Positions 8,799 to 14,666 of a stretch of DNA of 16,075 bases are shown here, in pieces. The stretch comes from a bacterium. Lineage in GTDB: Bacteria > UBA10199 > DSSB01. The translations under genes were made by a program, and so were the position numbers. The stretch's first letter is position 1, and each line of letters opens with the position of its first letter. The DNA lies in assembly GCA_030426445.1 (NCBI GenBank), contig JAUHYS010000016.1, forward strand, positions 1-16,075, written 5' to 3'. Under the pieces are notes generated by a model. That model did no database searches. It was not told the DNA's origin and was given only the letters and a program-made list of their open reading frames with translations.

Positions 8799-8832
8799 TT
8801 TTTATGTTTCGCTTATATTTTCGTCCTAATTT

Positions 8833-8845
8833 GACTTAAATAGTC
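8833..8845. promoter_or_regulatory. IscR type 1-like operator (GACT-N5-AGTC) of the suf operon
   Basis: GACT TAAAT AGTC lies 35-47 bases upstream of the regulator start. The published IscR type 1 consensus has the same core, GACT-RWWWY-AGTC, with five AT-rich bases between the half-sites; the flanks here match poorly. The site overlaps a possible weak -35 (TTTAAG, minus strand, 8840-8835) set 17 bases from TATAAG (8817-8812). It would also lie downstream of an alternative promoter, TTTACA (8906-8901) and GTTAAT (8883-8878). Either placement would suit a repressor. Confidence 0.5.
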
Positions 8846-8918
8846 TTAAATACAGGGAGTCATTTTTTAAAAAAACCATTAACTATCAATAAGTTATATA
8901 TGTAAAATATTTTATAGC

Positions 8919-8931
8919 TCCTAATATAGGA
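8919..8931. promoter_or_regulatory. palindrome TCCTA-ATA-TAGGA upstream of the suf promoter region
   Basis: This is a perfect 5-bp inverted repeat around three bases, about 75 bp upstream of the GACT site. The half-site TCCTAAT occurs again at 8824-8830, immediately beside the GACT site. The shared sequence on both sides of the putative promoter suggests a second regulator site or a looping pair, but no known factor can be named. Confidence 0.25.
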
Positions 8932-8945
8932 CTAGCATGGTCTTA

Positions 8946-9370
8946 TATGCTGCGTCAAGAGGCGAGTTGTGAAAAGCCATTCATTGCTTAAGACAAGGAA
9001 CTGGCCATAACCTAATGCCTTCTTTTAAGATTAGCTAAAAAGTATCAAATTGGTGACTTAAACCCCCAAGTAGGGTCTATTTGAGGCTAACTTTGGTGAT
9101 AATAAACCCCAAATACAAAAAAATCTTTTATAAAGAACTAAAAGTAAATTTATTTTATAAATATTTTATAAAGTTTAAATATAAAATAATGCTTATTTTT
9201 TAATAAGTTAAAATCAAGTCGAAAATAAAAAACTAAAATAATTTAAATCTGGCCTTTTTTTTGCTTTTTAAATAACCTGATGGCTACTTCTGTTGATCTT
9301 GTCAGTAAATTATAGCCAAAACTTTTTAATAATGATTTAAATAATCAAAATAATAGAAAGGTTCATTAAA
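8946..9370. other. AT-rich gene-free spacer
   Basis: No convincing coding frame, tRNA or terminator is visible here. The part from about 9110 to 9370 is extremely AT-rich, with several TTTTATAAA-like strings (for example 9127-9133 and 9152-9172), and is unlike the suf genes in composition. The section 8950-9100 is more balanced and could be gene remnant, but I recognise nothing in it. The spacer ends in AGAAAGG (9355-9361), the ribosome binding site for the next gene. Confidence 0.5.
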
Positions 9371-9896
9371 ATGAGTATAGGAACTAACCTACCCCAACCT
9401 CTTCAGTCCACAACAACAAGTAGCGCAAATGATGTTGCTGCTAGAGAAGCAGGAAAAGGAAAGCAGGAAGCAGGAAGCAGCTAATGCTAAAAGAAGCGCA
9501 ATTAGGGAACAAAATACCTTTGATAAAAGACCCACAGCTAAAACTATAGCTCCAGGAACAAGAGGCGTTCTGCAGAGCCGTAGTCTGACATTTGGTACGA
9601 CAAAAGAAGAAGTAACAGTGGTCGAAGATATTAATAATAGGTGTGCAGAAAACTACAGTGCATATAAGTTAGACTCCTTTAGTAAAGAAAGTAAAGCAGA
9701 CCCTTCCGTATACTACTGTGGTAGCGTTGACATCCCCGGTGGCGTTCAACTCATTTCTAACAACTTTGACAATAAAGAAGCCACCCCAGAAAGTAACAAA
9801 CCCGATTCTAATAACAAAGGATCCAAAATTGTACCTATTGATAGTGATGCACGACCATTAAGAGAATATATTGGGCCCACTGAAGTTGAAGTCTAG
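9371..9896 (+). CDS. unknown protein, reading frame split at a heptamer repeat
   Basis: I do not recognise this protein. ATG 9371 has AGAAAGG nine bases upstream and opens a frame beginning MSIGTNLPQPLQSTTTSSAN, which stops at TAA 9482-9484 after 37 codons. A second frame, open from ATG 9429 to 9896 (155 residues), has no ribosome binding site. The two frames meet in a run of 7-base units (9447-9480). Removing one unit joins them into a continuous 172-residue protein reading GKGKQEAANAKRSAIREQN across the junction. The product is hydrophilic with no signal peptide or membrane segment. It has a lysine/glutamate-rich N-terminal third, two cysteines (in NNRCAENY and VYYCGSV), and an Asn/Ser/Pro-rich acidic C-terminus. 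It stands alone between an AT-rich spacer and a strong terminator. It may be phase-variable, a recent frameshift, or simply start at 9429. Confidence 0.6.
9447..9480 (+). repeat. heptanucleotide tandem repeat (AAGCAGG) inside a coding region
   Basis: The units read AAGCAGG, AAAAGGA (degenerate), AAGCAGG, AAGCAGG, AAGCAG, in register for 34 bases. Seven is not a multiple of three, so gain or loss of a unit changes the downstream frame. Loss of one unit or gain of two would fuse the upstream frame (from ATG 9371) to the downstream frame. Confidence 0.75.
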
Positions 9897-9942
9897 GTTA
9901 TATTTTTTTAGAATTTTCAAATGACTTATGATTAAAAATTAC

Positions 9943-9975
9943 AAGGAGGCAGGCTTATAGCTTGCCTCCTTTTTT
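9943..9975 (+). terminator. rho-independent terminator
   Basis: A 12-bp stem, AAGGAGGCAGGC (9943-9954) with GCTTGCCTCCTT (9960-9971), contains a single G-U pair and closes a 5-base loop. A run of T residues overlaps and follows the right arm (9970-9975). It lies 46 bases after the stop of the unknown gene and isolates that gene from the protease gene downstream. Confidence 0.85.
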
Positions 9976-9978
9976 ATC

Positions 9979-10265
9979 TCTCCATCACTTCTTAAACATC
10001 TACAGCTGCAAACCCAATACCTGCAAAGCCTCTTGCCATGGAACGACTAAAACCTTAGCGACTTTCCTACAGCTCGAGGCCCGAAAAGAAAAAAAAGAAT
10101 AATTATTTTCAATATTTATAATTCTTGGGAACATATTCCTGAATTATCCGACATTTCGGGAATAAAGTCTATATTTTTAAGCTAAATTATCAAAAGCAGC
10201 TTAAAACTTCTCTTAATTCCCCCAAACTCCTTAAAGCTATTGGCCTTTCTTAAAAATTTTTGAGA
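9979..10265. other. gene-free spacer
   Basis: No coding frame of useful length is visible. A purine run lies near 10083-10101. There are small inverted repeats such as AAGAAT/ATTCTT around 10096-10127 and CCGA/TCGG around 10149-10160. None makes a recognisable RNA or operator. Confidence 0.4.
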
Positions 10266-10269
10266 CAAT

Positions 10270-10275
10270 TATAAT
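10270..10275 (+). promoter_or_regulatory. -10 element TATAAT for the retropepsin-like gene
   Basis: A perfect TATAAT ends 25 bases before the start codon. The -35 at 17-base spacing (TTCTTA) is poor, so the promoter may need an activator or be weak. Transcription would begin near 10282, giving a leader of about 20 bases. Confidence 0.45.
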
Positions 10276-10300
10276 AGAGGCATCGGCCTTAGAAAGGGAG

Positions 10301-11239
10301 ATGGGAGTGGTAAGAAGTCTATATACAATCATTGCATGTTTAGTCTTATTTTTCCCTTTAGCGTTTCAATTTGAAAACTCCATTAAGGCTGAAAAGATTT
10401 CCGTCGAAAAAAGAGGCGGTGTTTACTATGTCCCTGCGGAAATCAATGAGTCGATCCTGCTTGATTTTATTATCGATACAGGAGCTGCCGAAGTCACGAT
10501 TCCCGCGGACGTTATCATGACCTTAATGCGTAATGGCAGCATTGAGCCATCGGATTATCTGCCGGGGAAAACCTATATTTTAGCGGATGGTTCCGAAATG
10601 GAGAGCCCACGGGTTTTGATACGACAGCTCAAAATTGGCAGACACACCCTCACTCATATCGCTGCGAGTATCAGTGACGTTAAAGGGCCTTTATTATTAG
10701 GACAAAACTTATTAGAAAGATTGGGCCCCTACACTTTAAATACAAAGACGCGCGAGCTGGTTTTTGATGACAAGCTTGTTCAACACGAGGGAGAAATTCC
10801 TGACTCAGGTTTCAAACTCAGCTTGCTCAAAGAAAACATTGAAGCCAGTGATCCAAAAGAAATCGTCGAACTCTTTTTTCATTCTGTTACCACAAAACAG
10901 TTCTCCATCAGTTGGCGCAGTCTGAGTCGTTATAGTCAAAATAGAATTGTAGAAATGGTCAAAGAAGAAGAAAACACCCTGACTTCCGAAATGATCCGTG
11001 AACTTTTTGACGAAAACCATTTTAGTGTCCAAAGTGGATTTTGGATGTCTTATCGCGAAGCTTCGCAAATTCCTTATTTTTTACAAGAGGCCGTTTTTTC
11101 CAAAATTAAACAAAATGAATCCGATGCCATGATTTTAGTCAAAGTGGGAAAACACGAAATGAACTTTCAGGTACTTAAAGAAAACGGCAAGTGGAAAATG
11201 GGGTTAATTGAAACCCTAGAAATGAAAGATAAGGAGTAA
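10301..11239 (+). CDS. exported retropepsin-like aspartic protease with extra C-terminal domain
   Basis: This is a 312-residue protein with an N-terminal membrane-targeting segment (about 7-24, SLYTIIACLVLFFPLAF), so the rest should lie in the periplasm as a secreted or anchored protein. Residues 30-157 form a single clan AA aspartic protease domain: strands before FIIDTGAAEVTIP with catalytic D59-T60-G61, a flap region around ADGSEM, and the hydrophobic-Gly motif LLLGQNLLERLG (131-142). Such one-lobed enzymes work as dimers. Residues 180-312 are a separate alpha+beta domain ending in FQVLKENGKWKMGLIE, reminiscent of NTF2-like/DUF4878-type folds, which I assign only tentatively. The start may be ATG 10301 or GTG 10307; a GGGAG ends at 10300, which abuts the ATG and favours the GTG. 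No partner gene is evident, and the substrate is unknown. Confidence 0.8.
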   Translation: MGVVRSLYTIIACLVLFFPLAFQFENSIKAEKISVEKRGGVYYVPAEINESILLDFIIDTGAAEVTIPADVIMTLMRNGSIEPSDYLPGKTYILADGSEMESPRVLIRQLKIGRHTLTHIAASISDVKGPLLLGQNLLERLGPYTLNTKTRELVFDDKLVQHEGEIPDSGFKLSLLKENIEASDPKEIVELFFHSVTTKQFSISWRSLSRYSQNRIVEMVKEEENTLTSEMIRELFDENHFSVQSGFWMSYREASQIPYFLQEAVFSKIKQNESDAMILVKVGKHEMNFQVLKENGKWKMGLIETLEMKDKE

Positions 11240-11251
11240 AACGGAAGTCTG

Positions 11252-12007
11252 TTAAGATTTACGCGTCACAATCGCTTTTTCCATTAACCACTTGATTAAT
11301 AGACTATCGTCTTCGGAAAGTTTTCCCAATACTCTATATTTAGAACTTTGCAGTACAACAGAATCAATCGCTTTTTCATTAAGAACCATTTGCGGATGTA
11401 CGTAAGTTGAATGCACAAAGTAGACACCTTGTTTGTTATAAACAATGAAACCAACATGAAAGTCTAATCCGACTATATACAAACCAGGCCCCCACTCTTT
11501 AATAGAATCCACAAAATCCCGAAGACTTCGGTTACTGTATCGTTTGATATACTTTTCAGATACCAGGCTTTTAATAATTAACTCGGAGGCTTGTTGAGCC
11601 ATACTGACTCTTTGCACCTCAAGACCAGCATGTAAAAGTAAGGTACTGACAAAATAACCACAGGCAATCGAGCCCTTCCCAGGCTCCTGCGAAGTCCCAT
11701 TAAAATCCCACACAGTACCATACCAAAAAGGGGCCAGCTTCGTCCCCACAGCATCCACTAAAAGTTCTTGAGTTTGAGCCAGCACATGAGCTTTTTCGCC
11801 CTGCGATGACACACTTAGATATTCTGCTTTGAGTCTCTGTCTTTTTTTTGCGATATCCGCAACTGTTTCCTCATACGTAGCCTGATTTGATTTTGTGAAA
11901 GATTGTGAAACAGTAGAAGGTATTTGTAGCGAATTTGGTTTTTGTTTAGTACAGGCTGCAGAAGCTTGCATCGTAAGACAAGTTAGAATAAGTAGTAGTT
12001 TTTTCAT
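11252..12007 (-). CDS. exported NlpC/P60-like cysteine peptidase of unknown target
   Basis: This 251-residue protein has a signal peptide (MKKLLLILTCLTMQASAAC; cleavage probably after ASA, though the following Cys leaves a lipoprotein possible). Residues 45-90 are helical and charged. The core from about 93 has the likely catalytic cysteine C116 in GSIACGYFVSTLLLHAG, preceded by WYGTVWDFNGT, and the likely histidine H184 in DFHVGFIVY. That Cys...His order and the HVGF motif fit a papain-like/NlpC/P60 fold. Similar WDFNGT...IACGYFV proteins occur in other bacteria without assigned function, as I recall. I chose ATG 12007 because it follows TGGAAAA at good spacing and begins a signal peptide; the longer frame from 12061 does not. 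It is convergent with the retropepsin gene, 12 bases between stops. Peptidoglycan is a plausible but unproven substrate. Confidence 0.7.
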   Translation of the reverse strand: MKKLLLILTCLTMQASAACTKQKPNSLQIPSTVSQSFTKSNQATYEETVADIAKKRQRLKAEYLSVSSQGEKAHVLAQTQELLVDAVGTKLAPFWYGTVWDFNGTSQEPGKGSIACGYFVSTLLLHAGLEVQRVSMAQQASELIIKSLVSEKYIKRYSNRSLRDFVDSIKEWGPGLYIVGLDFHVGFIVYNKQGVYFVHSTYVHPQMVLNEKAIDSVVLQSSKYRVLGKLSEDDSLLIKWLMEKAIVTRKS

Positions 12008-12199
12008 AAATTTTCCATATTGGTTTTGCACCCACACCTTTAAGACAATCCCAATCACCAAAAAGTAAAATAGGGCTAAAAAATCATAAAAAATTGAACC
12101 TCATTTATACAATTACCCATCTAATCAAAACACTATAGTTCCCCACGTGTTTATTTTTTCTAGACAGAGGAGGATAAGAAATGAGGTAAAAAGACTGGA

Positions 12200-12256
12200 T
12201 TTATAACTCATAAACACAGCATATTATGAGTTATAAAAAGGGAATTTATAACTCAT
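12200..12256. repeat. 14-bp perfect inverted repeat plus a third direct copy
   Basis: TTTATAACTCATAA (12200-12213) and its exact reverse complement (12224-12237) are separated by ten bases. The first 12 bases recur in direct orientation at 12245-12256. In addition the 15-mer AAAGACTGGATTTAT occurs at 12190-12204 and 12276-12290. There is no T run after the hairpin, so it is not a terminator. It could be a multi-site operator between the divergent genes or the product of local duplication. Confidence 0.7.
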
Positions 12257-12316
12257 GAAATGGAATTGGCAAAAGAAAGACTGGATTTATTTTCGCTGGA
12301 AAAAAATGTGCTACTA

Positions 12317-12350
12317 AAAACTGGGGAGCTGAAAACTGGGGAGCTGAAAA
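12317..12350 (+). repeat. tandem 15-bp repeat
   Basis: AAAACTGGGGAGCTG is present twice without mismatch (12317-12331, 12332-12346), followed by AAAA of a third unit. Fifteen bases keep frame; in the small ORF from 12260 it encodes KTGEL twice. Confidence 0.8.
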
Positions 12351-12435
12351 GCACACGCTATCATCTCAATATAAAATTATATAAAAACAAAAAATCGAGC
12401 TATTAAAAATAAAGAAATAAGAATTAAAAAAAATT

Positions 12436-12452
12436 AAACTAAATGTTAGTTT
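12436..12452. promoter_or_regulatory. palindrome AAACTAA-ATG-TTAGTTT upstream of the methyltransferase
   Basis: This is a 7-bp perfect inverted repeat around three bases, ending 18 bases before the methyltransferase start, where a repressor could block transcription or translation. The surrounding DNA is very AT-rich, so chance occurrence is possible. I see no clear promoter hexamers next to it. Confidence 0.3.
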
Positions 12453-12470
12453 GACTCGTTTCAAATTTCT

Positions 12471-13286
12471 ATGAACACATCACAACTTAAAAACATTATT
12501 GAAAAAAGTTTTAATGAAGCCTCTGCTGGTTTTGACCTTCCTGCACTGCGTTTCTTTGACCATGGGGCAAGCTACCTAGCAAAAAGCTTAACTCTTAAAG
12601 GGAATGAAAAAATCCTCGACCTAGCAACCGGGACCGGCAAGGTTGCGCTTGAAGTCGCGAAACGTTTAGACAATGGAAGCGTATTGGGAATCGACATTTC
12701 CAAAGGCATGCTAGATCAAGCAAGGCTAAAAGCAAACAAAATAGGACTCAAAAATATTCAATTTGAATGTCAAGATGTAGAAAATTTAAACTTACAAGAC
12801 GCTTTCTTCGATGGCATTTGCTGCGGTTTTGGCGTTCATTTTTGGGAAGATATGGAGGCCATGCTAAAAAGCTTTTTGCCTAAAATTAAATCGGGCGGTT
12901 TTTTTGCAATGACAAGTTTCGCTATAGGCTCCTTTGAACCACAAGCTTCTTTATGTTTAGAGAGGTTTCGTCAATACGGAGTCAAACTCCCTGATTCATA
13001 TACTTGGGAACGCTTGGGAAGTGCGCAGCAACATTTAGACTTACTCAATGCAGTTGGATTAAAAGACATTCAAACCCAGTCTTATTCCGCTGGCTATCCT
13101 TTAAAGAGCTTTAATGAGTGGTGGGATATTATCTGCTATACGGGATTTAGAAGTTTCTTAAATCAGCTGAGTCCCGATCAAGTTCAAACTTATCGACAAG
13201 AACATTTATCTGAAATCGAAGCCACCCGAAATGAACAAGGTATTCCACTTAAAGTTGAAATCCTTTGTTCCGTTGTAAAAGTTTAA
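12471..13286 (+). CDS. class I SAM-dependent methyltransferase
   Basis: This is a 271-residue cytoplasmic methyltransferase with a Rossmann core of the UbiE/Methyltransf_11 type. SAM-binding motif I is ILDLATGTGKVALEVAK (48-64); the acidic residue binding the ribose is D75 in VLGIDISKGML; motif II/III residues are in FECQDVENL and FDGICCGFGVHFW. The N-terminal FNEASAGFDLPALRFF (14-29) resembles the start of a group of small-molecule or quinone-type methyltransferases. The C-terminal half (about 150-271) is a variable substrate-binding part. The substrate is unknown, and the neighbours (peptidases) do not suggest one. There is no good ribosome binding site before ATG 12471, but the N-terminus agrees with family starts. 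The gene precedes the YiiX-like gene by 83 bases. Confidence 0.88.
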   Translation: MNTSQLKNIIEKSFNEASAGFDLPALRFFDHGASYLAKSLTLKGNEKILDLATGTGKVALEVAKRLDNGSVLGIDISKGMLDQARLKANKIGLKNIQFECQDVENLNLQDAFFDGICCGFGVHFWEDMEAMLKSFLPKIKSGGFFAMTSFAIGSFEPQASLCLERFRQYGVKLPDSYTWERLGSAQQHLDLLNAVGLKDIQTQSYSAGYPLKSFNEWWDIICYTGFRSFLNQLSPDQVQTYRQEHLSEIEATRNEQGIPLKVEILCSVVKV

Positions 13287-13369
13287 AGCAACAAAGATTT
13301 TAGCCCCCTATTACACTGTTTAACTTTGACAATTTAATATGAGTTCTATCCATTAAGGTTTAATAAAAT

Positions 13370-13993
13370 ATGTCTCAATTCTTTTATCCACTAATTATAT
13401 TTTTTTTCATCAGCATAAGCTCGATTGGGCATGCCAATGAAAAGACACCTAAATTTCAGGATGGCGATATTATTTTCCATATTTCCACATCTGCACAATC
13501 CAAGGCTTTACAACTCGCAACTCACTCCAAATACAGCCATATGGGAATTATTTATCAAAAAAAGAATCAATACTACGTTTACGAAGCCATTCAGCCGGTT
13601 CAGCTCACAAAGCTCAGTCAATGGATTCAAAGAGGACAGTCCGGTCATTTTGTAGTCAAACGCTTAAAAAACGCCGAAAAACATATCACTCCAGAAACGA
13701 TCAAAAAAATTAAAGCCGCTGGTCAAAAATATATAGGTAAAAATTATGATTTATATTTTGAATGGTCGGATGATAAAATTTATTGTTCAGAACTAGTCTG
13801 GAAAATCTATAAAAATGCCCTCAAGCTTGAATTAGCTCAACTCAAAACGATTCAAGAATTCGATCTAAGCCACCCTATTGTCAAAGCCAAAATGAAAGAA
13901 AGATACGGTGACCAGGTACCTCTTAATGAACCCGTTGTCTCACCTGGTCAGATTTTTCAGTCCCACTTACTTAAAACAGTTTATGAAAACTGA
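13370..13993 (+). CDS. yiiX: YiiX/YebB-type permuted NlpC/P60 cysteine peptidase, exported
   Basis: This 207-residue protein matches the E. coli YiiX family over its whole length as I recall it. A signal peptide (about 1-22, ending IGHA) sends it to the periplasm. The fold is the circularly permuted papain/NlpC type, so histidine precedes cysteine: H57 in HSKYSHMGIIY, then C139 in DDKIYCSELVWKIY. Other family hallmarks are DGDIIFHIS (31-39), LQLATHS (48-53 region), YIGKNYDLYFEWSDD (121-135), IQEFDLSHP and VPLNEPVVSP near the end. The physiological reaction of YiiX is not settled; related enzymes act on peptidoglycan peptides or on lipid-linked amides. A TTGACA at 13326-13331 may contribute to a promoter, but no matching -10 is convincing. 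It is convergent with the HigA-like gene, nine bases apart. Confidence 0.9.
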   Translation: MSQFFYPLIIFFFISISSIGHANEKTPKFQDGDIIFHISTSAQSKALQLATHSKYSHMGIIYQKKNQYYVYEAIQPVQLTKLSQWIQRGQSGHFVVKRLKNAEKHITPETIKKIKAAGQKYIGKNYDLYFEWSDDKIYCSELVWKIYKNALKLELAQLKTIQEFDLSHPIVKAKMKERYGDQVPLNEPVVSPGQIFQSHLLKTVYEN

Positions 13994-14002
13994 ATTTTTT
14001 TA

Positions 14003-14272
14003 TTAAGTAGCAACTTCTACTCGATAATTAGGAAACATAATCACTGCAGGGTGCACTTTGAGTGCTTTAGCTAAGACCAAGGCGCGTTCTCTTCCGATTT
14101 GCTGGCGGCCTGATTCAAGGTTAGAAATGTTGGCTTGTGTCATTTTACAGAGATCACCGAGCTCTACTTGGGTAAGCCCTTGTAGCTGACGTAAGGTAGC
14201 TAACATTTCTCCTGGAGTCATCTCAATAGGGTCTTGCCCTAAAATAAAATCTTTCTTATTTATTTTTTTCAT
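14003..14272 (-). CDS. XRE-family antitoxin (HigA-like)
   Basis: This 89-residue protein has a single helix-turn-helix of the Cro/C1 type (about residues 22-76): MLATLRQLQGLTQVELGDL, recognition region MTQANISNLESGR, then ALVLAKALKVHPAVIMF. It starts eight bases after the stop of the RelE-like toxin, with AAGAAG upstream of the ATG. Toxin-first order is the HigBA arrangement. It would neutralise the toxin and, together with it, repress the operon. The gene is intact although the toxin frame is broken, which is a common state for relic modules but also fits a toxin made only by slippage. Confidence 0.85.
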   Translation of the reverse strand: MKKINKKDFILGQDPIEMTPGEMLATLRQLQGLTQVELGDLCKMTQANISNLESGRQQIGRERALVLAKALKVHPAVIMFPNYRVEVAT

Positions 14273-14280
14273 CTTCTTAC

Positions 14281-14554
14281 TCAGTATTTATGAGGGTTAA
14301 CCTCAATCACATAGACCGACATTTGCCTTTTATCTTTCTGGTAAATCACTCTCCATTGTTGATTTAGACGAGAAGAGCGAAAGCCTTTCCACTTATCTTT
14401 TAAACTCTCATCTTTAAAACCCTTAATATATCGCAAACCTTGTGGCCCCTCAAGTTCAACAATACGTTTACAGACCAAATAGTTTTTTTTTAACTTCAAG
14501 GGGTGCCTTTCTTAAAATCTTTAGCACCTCTCTATGTTCTAAAACAGAATACAT
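14281..14554 (-). CDS. RelE/HigB-like toxin, frame broken at an A9 run
   Basis: The C-terminal 72 codons (14499-14281) encode a typical RelE/HigB-fold mRNase tail: GFKDESLKDKWKGFRSSRLN, then WRVIYQKD and IEVNPHKY, with the basic and aromatic residues expected at the active site. By themselves they start at a TTG (AAAGG six bases upstream) and lack the first strand and helix of the fold. That missing part is present just upstream in another frame: ATG 14554 opens MYSVLEHREVLKILRKAPLE and runs to a TAA after LFGL. The two frames overlap at nine consecutive A residues on the coding strand (14491-14483). One A fewer (or two more) gives a continuous 90-residue toxin reading PLEVKKNYLVCKRIVELEG. 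It may be a true frameshift mutation, slippage-dependent expression or a homopolymer sequencing error. Confidence 0.75.
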
Positions 14555-14560
14555 TTATTT

Positions 14561-14587
14561 TATTAAATATTCAATATATTAAATATT
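14561..14587. promoter_or_regulatory. direct repeat TATTAAATATT x2 upstream of the toxin-antitoxin pair
   Basis: Two exact 11-base copies (14561-14571 and 14577-14587) with a 16-base period lie 7-33 bases upstream of the toxin ATG at 14554. Each copy contains the palindromic AATATT. It is a reasonable operator for the HTH antitoxin, but the region is so AT-rich that chance is not excluded. Confidence 0.35.
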
Positions 14588-14666
14588 TCAGGTTAAAAAT
14601 ATAAGATCCAAACTTTTCAAAAATACAAACAGGCCATTCCTCACAAGAGTTAATCTTTTTACTTAG

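Larger units (their letters stand above)
12181..12406 (+). other. repeat-rich spacer with a possible decayed small ORF
   Basis: This is part of the 460-base gap between divergent genes. A perfect AGGAGG (12168-12173) sits seven bases before ATG 12181, but that ATG is followed by AGG and TAA, a two-codon frame. In the next frame, codons from 12185 read GKKTGFITHKHSIL, then TGA, then VIKREFITHEMELAKERLDL and on to TAA at 12404. From ATG 12260 this alone is a 48-codon ORF with no ribosome binding site. FITH appears twice in that frame 45 bases apart, and KTGEL twice further on. One lost base after ATG and a sense codon at the TGA would make a complete small gene. I see no family resemblance. It may be a dead gene or non-coding repeats. 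Confidence 0.3.

Noticed and set aside
9060..9080. ACCC/GGGT mini-hairpin as a possible terminator
   Set aside because: The stem is only four pairs and is not next to any gene end.
10149..10160. Small hairpin CCGA-CATT-TCGG in the spacer before the retropepsin gene
   Set aside because: Too short, with no T run, and not placed at a promoter or gene end.
12008..12061. Longer start for the NlpC/P60-like gene
   Set aside because: It would bury a good signal peptide behind 18 further residues; ATG 12007 has its own ribosome binding site.
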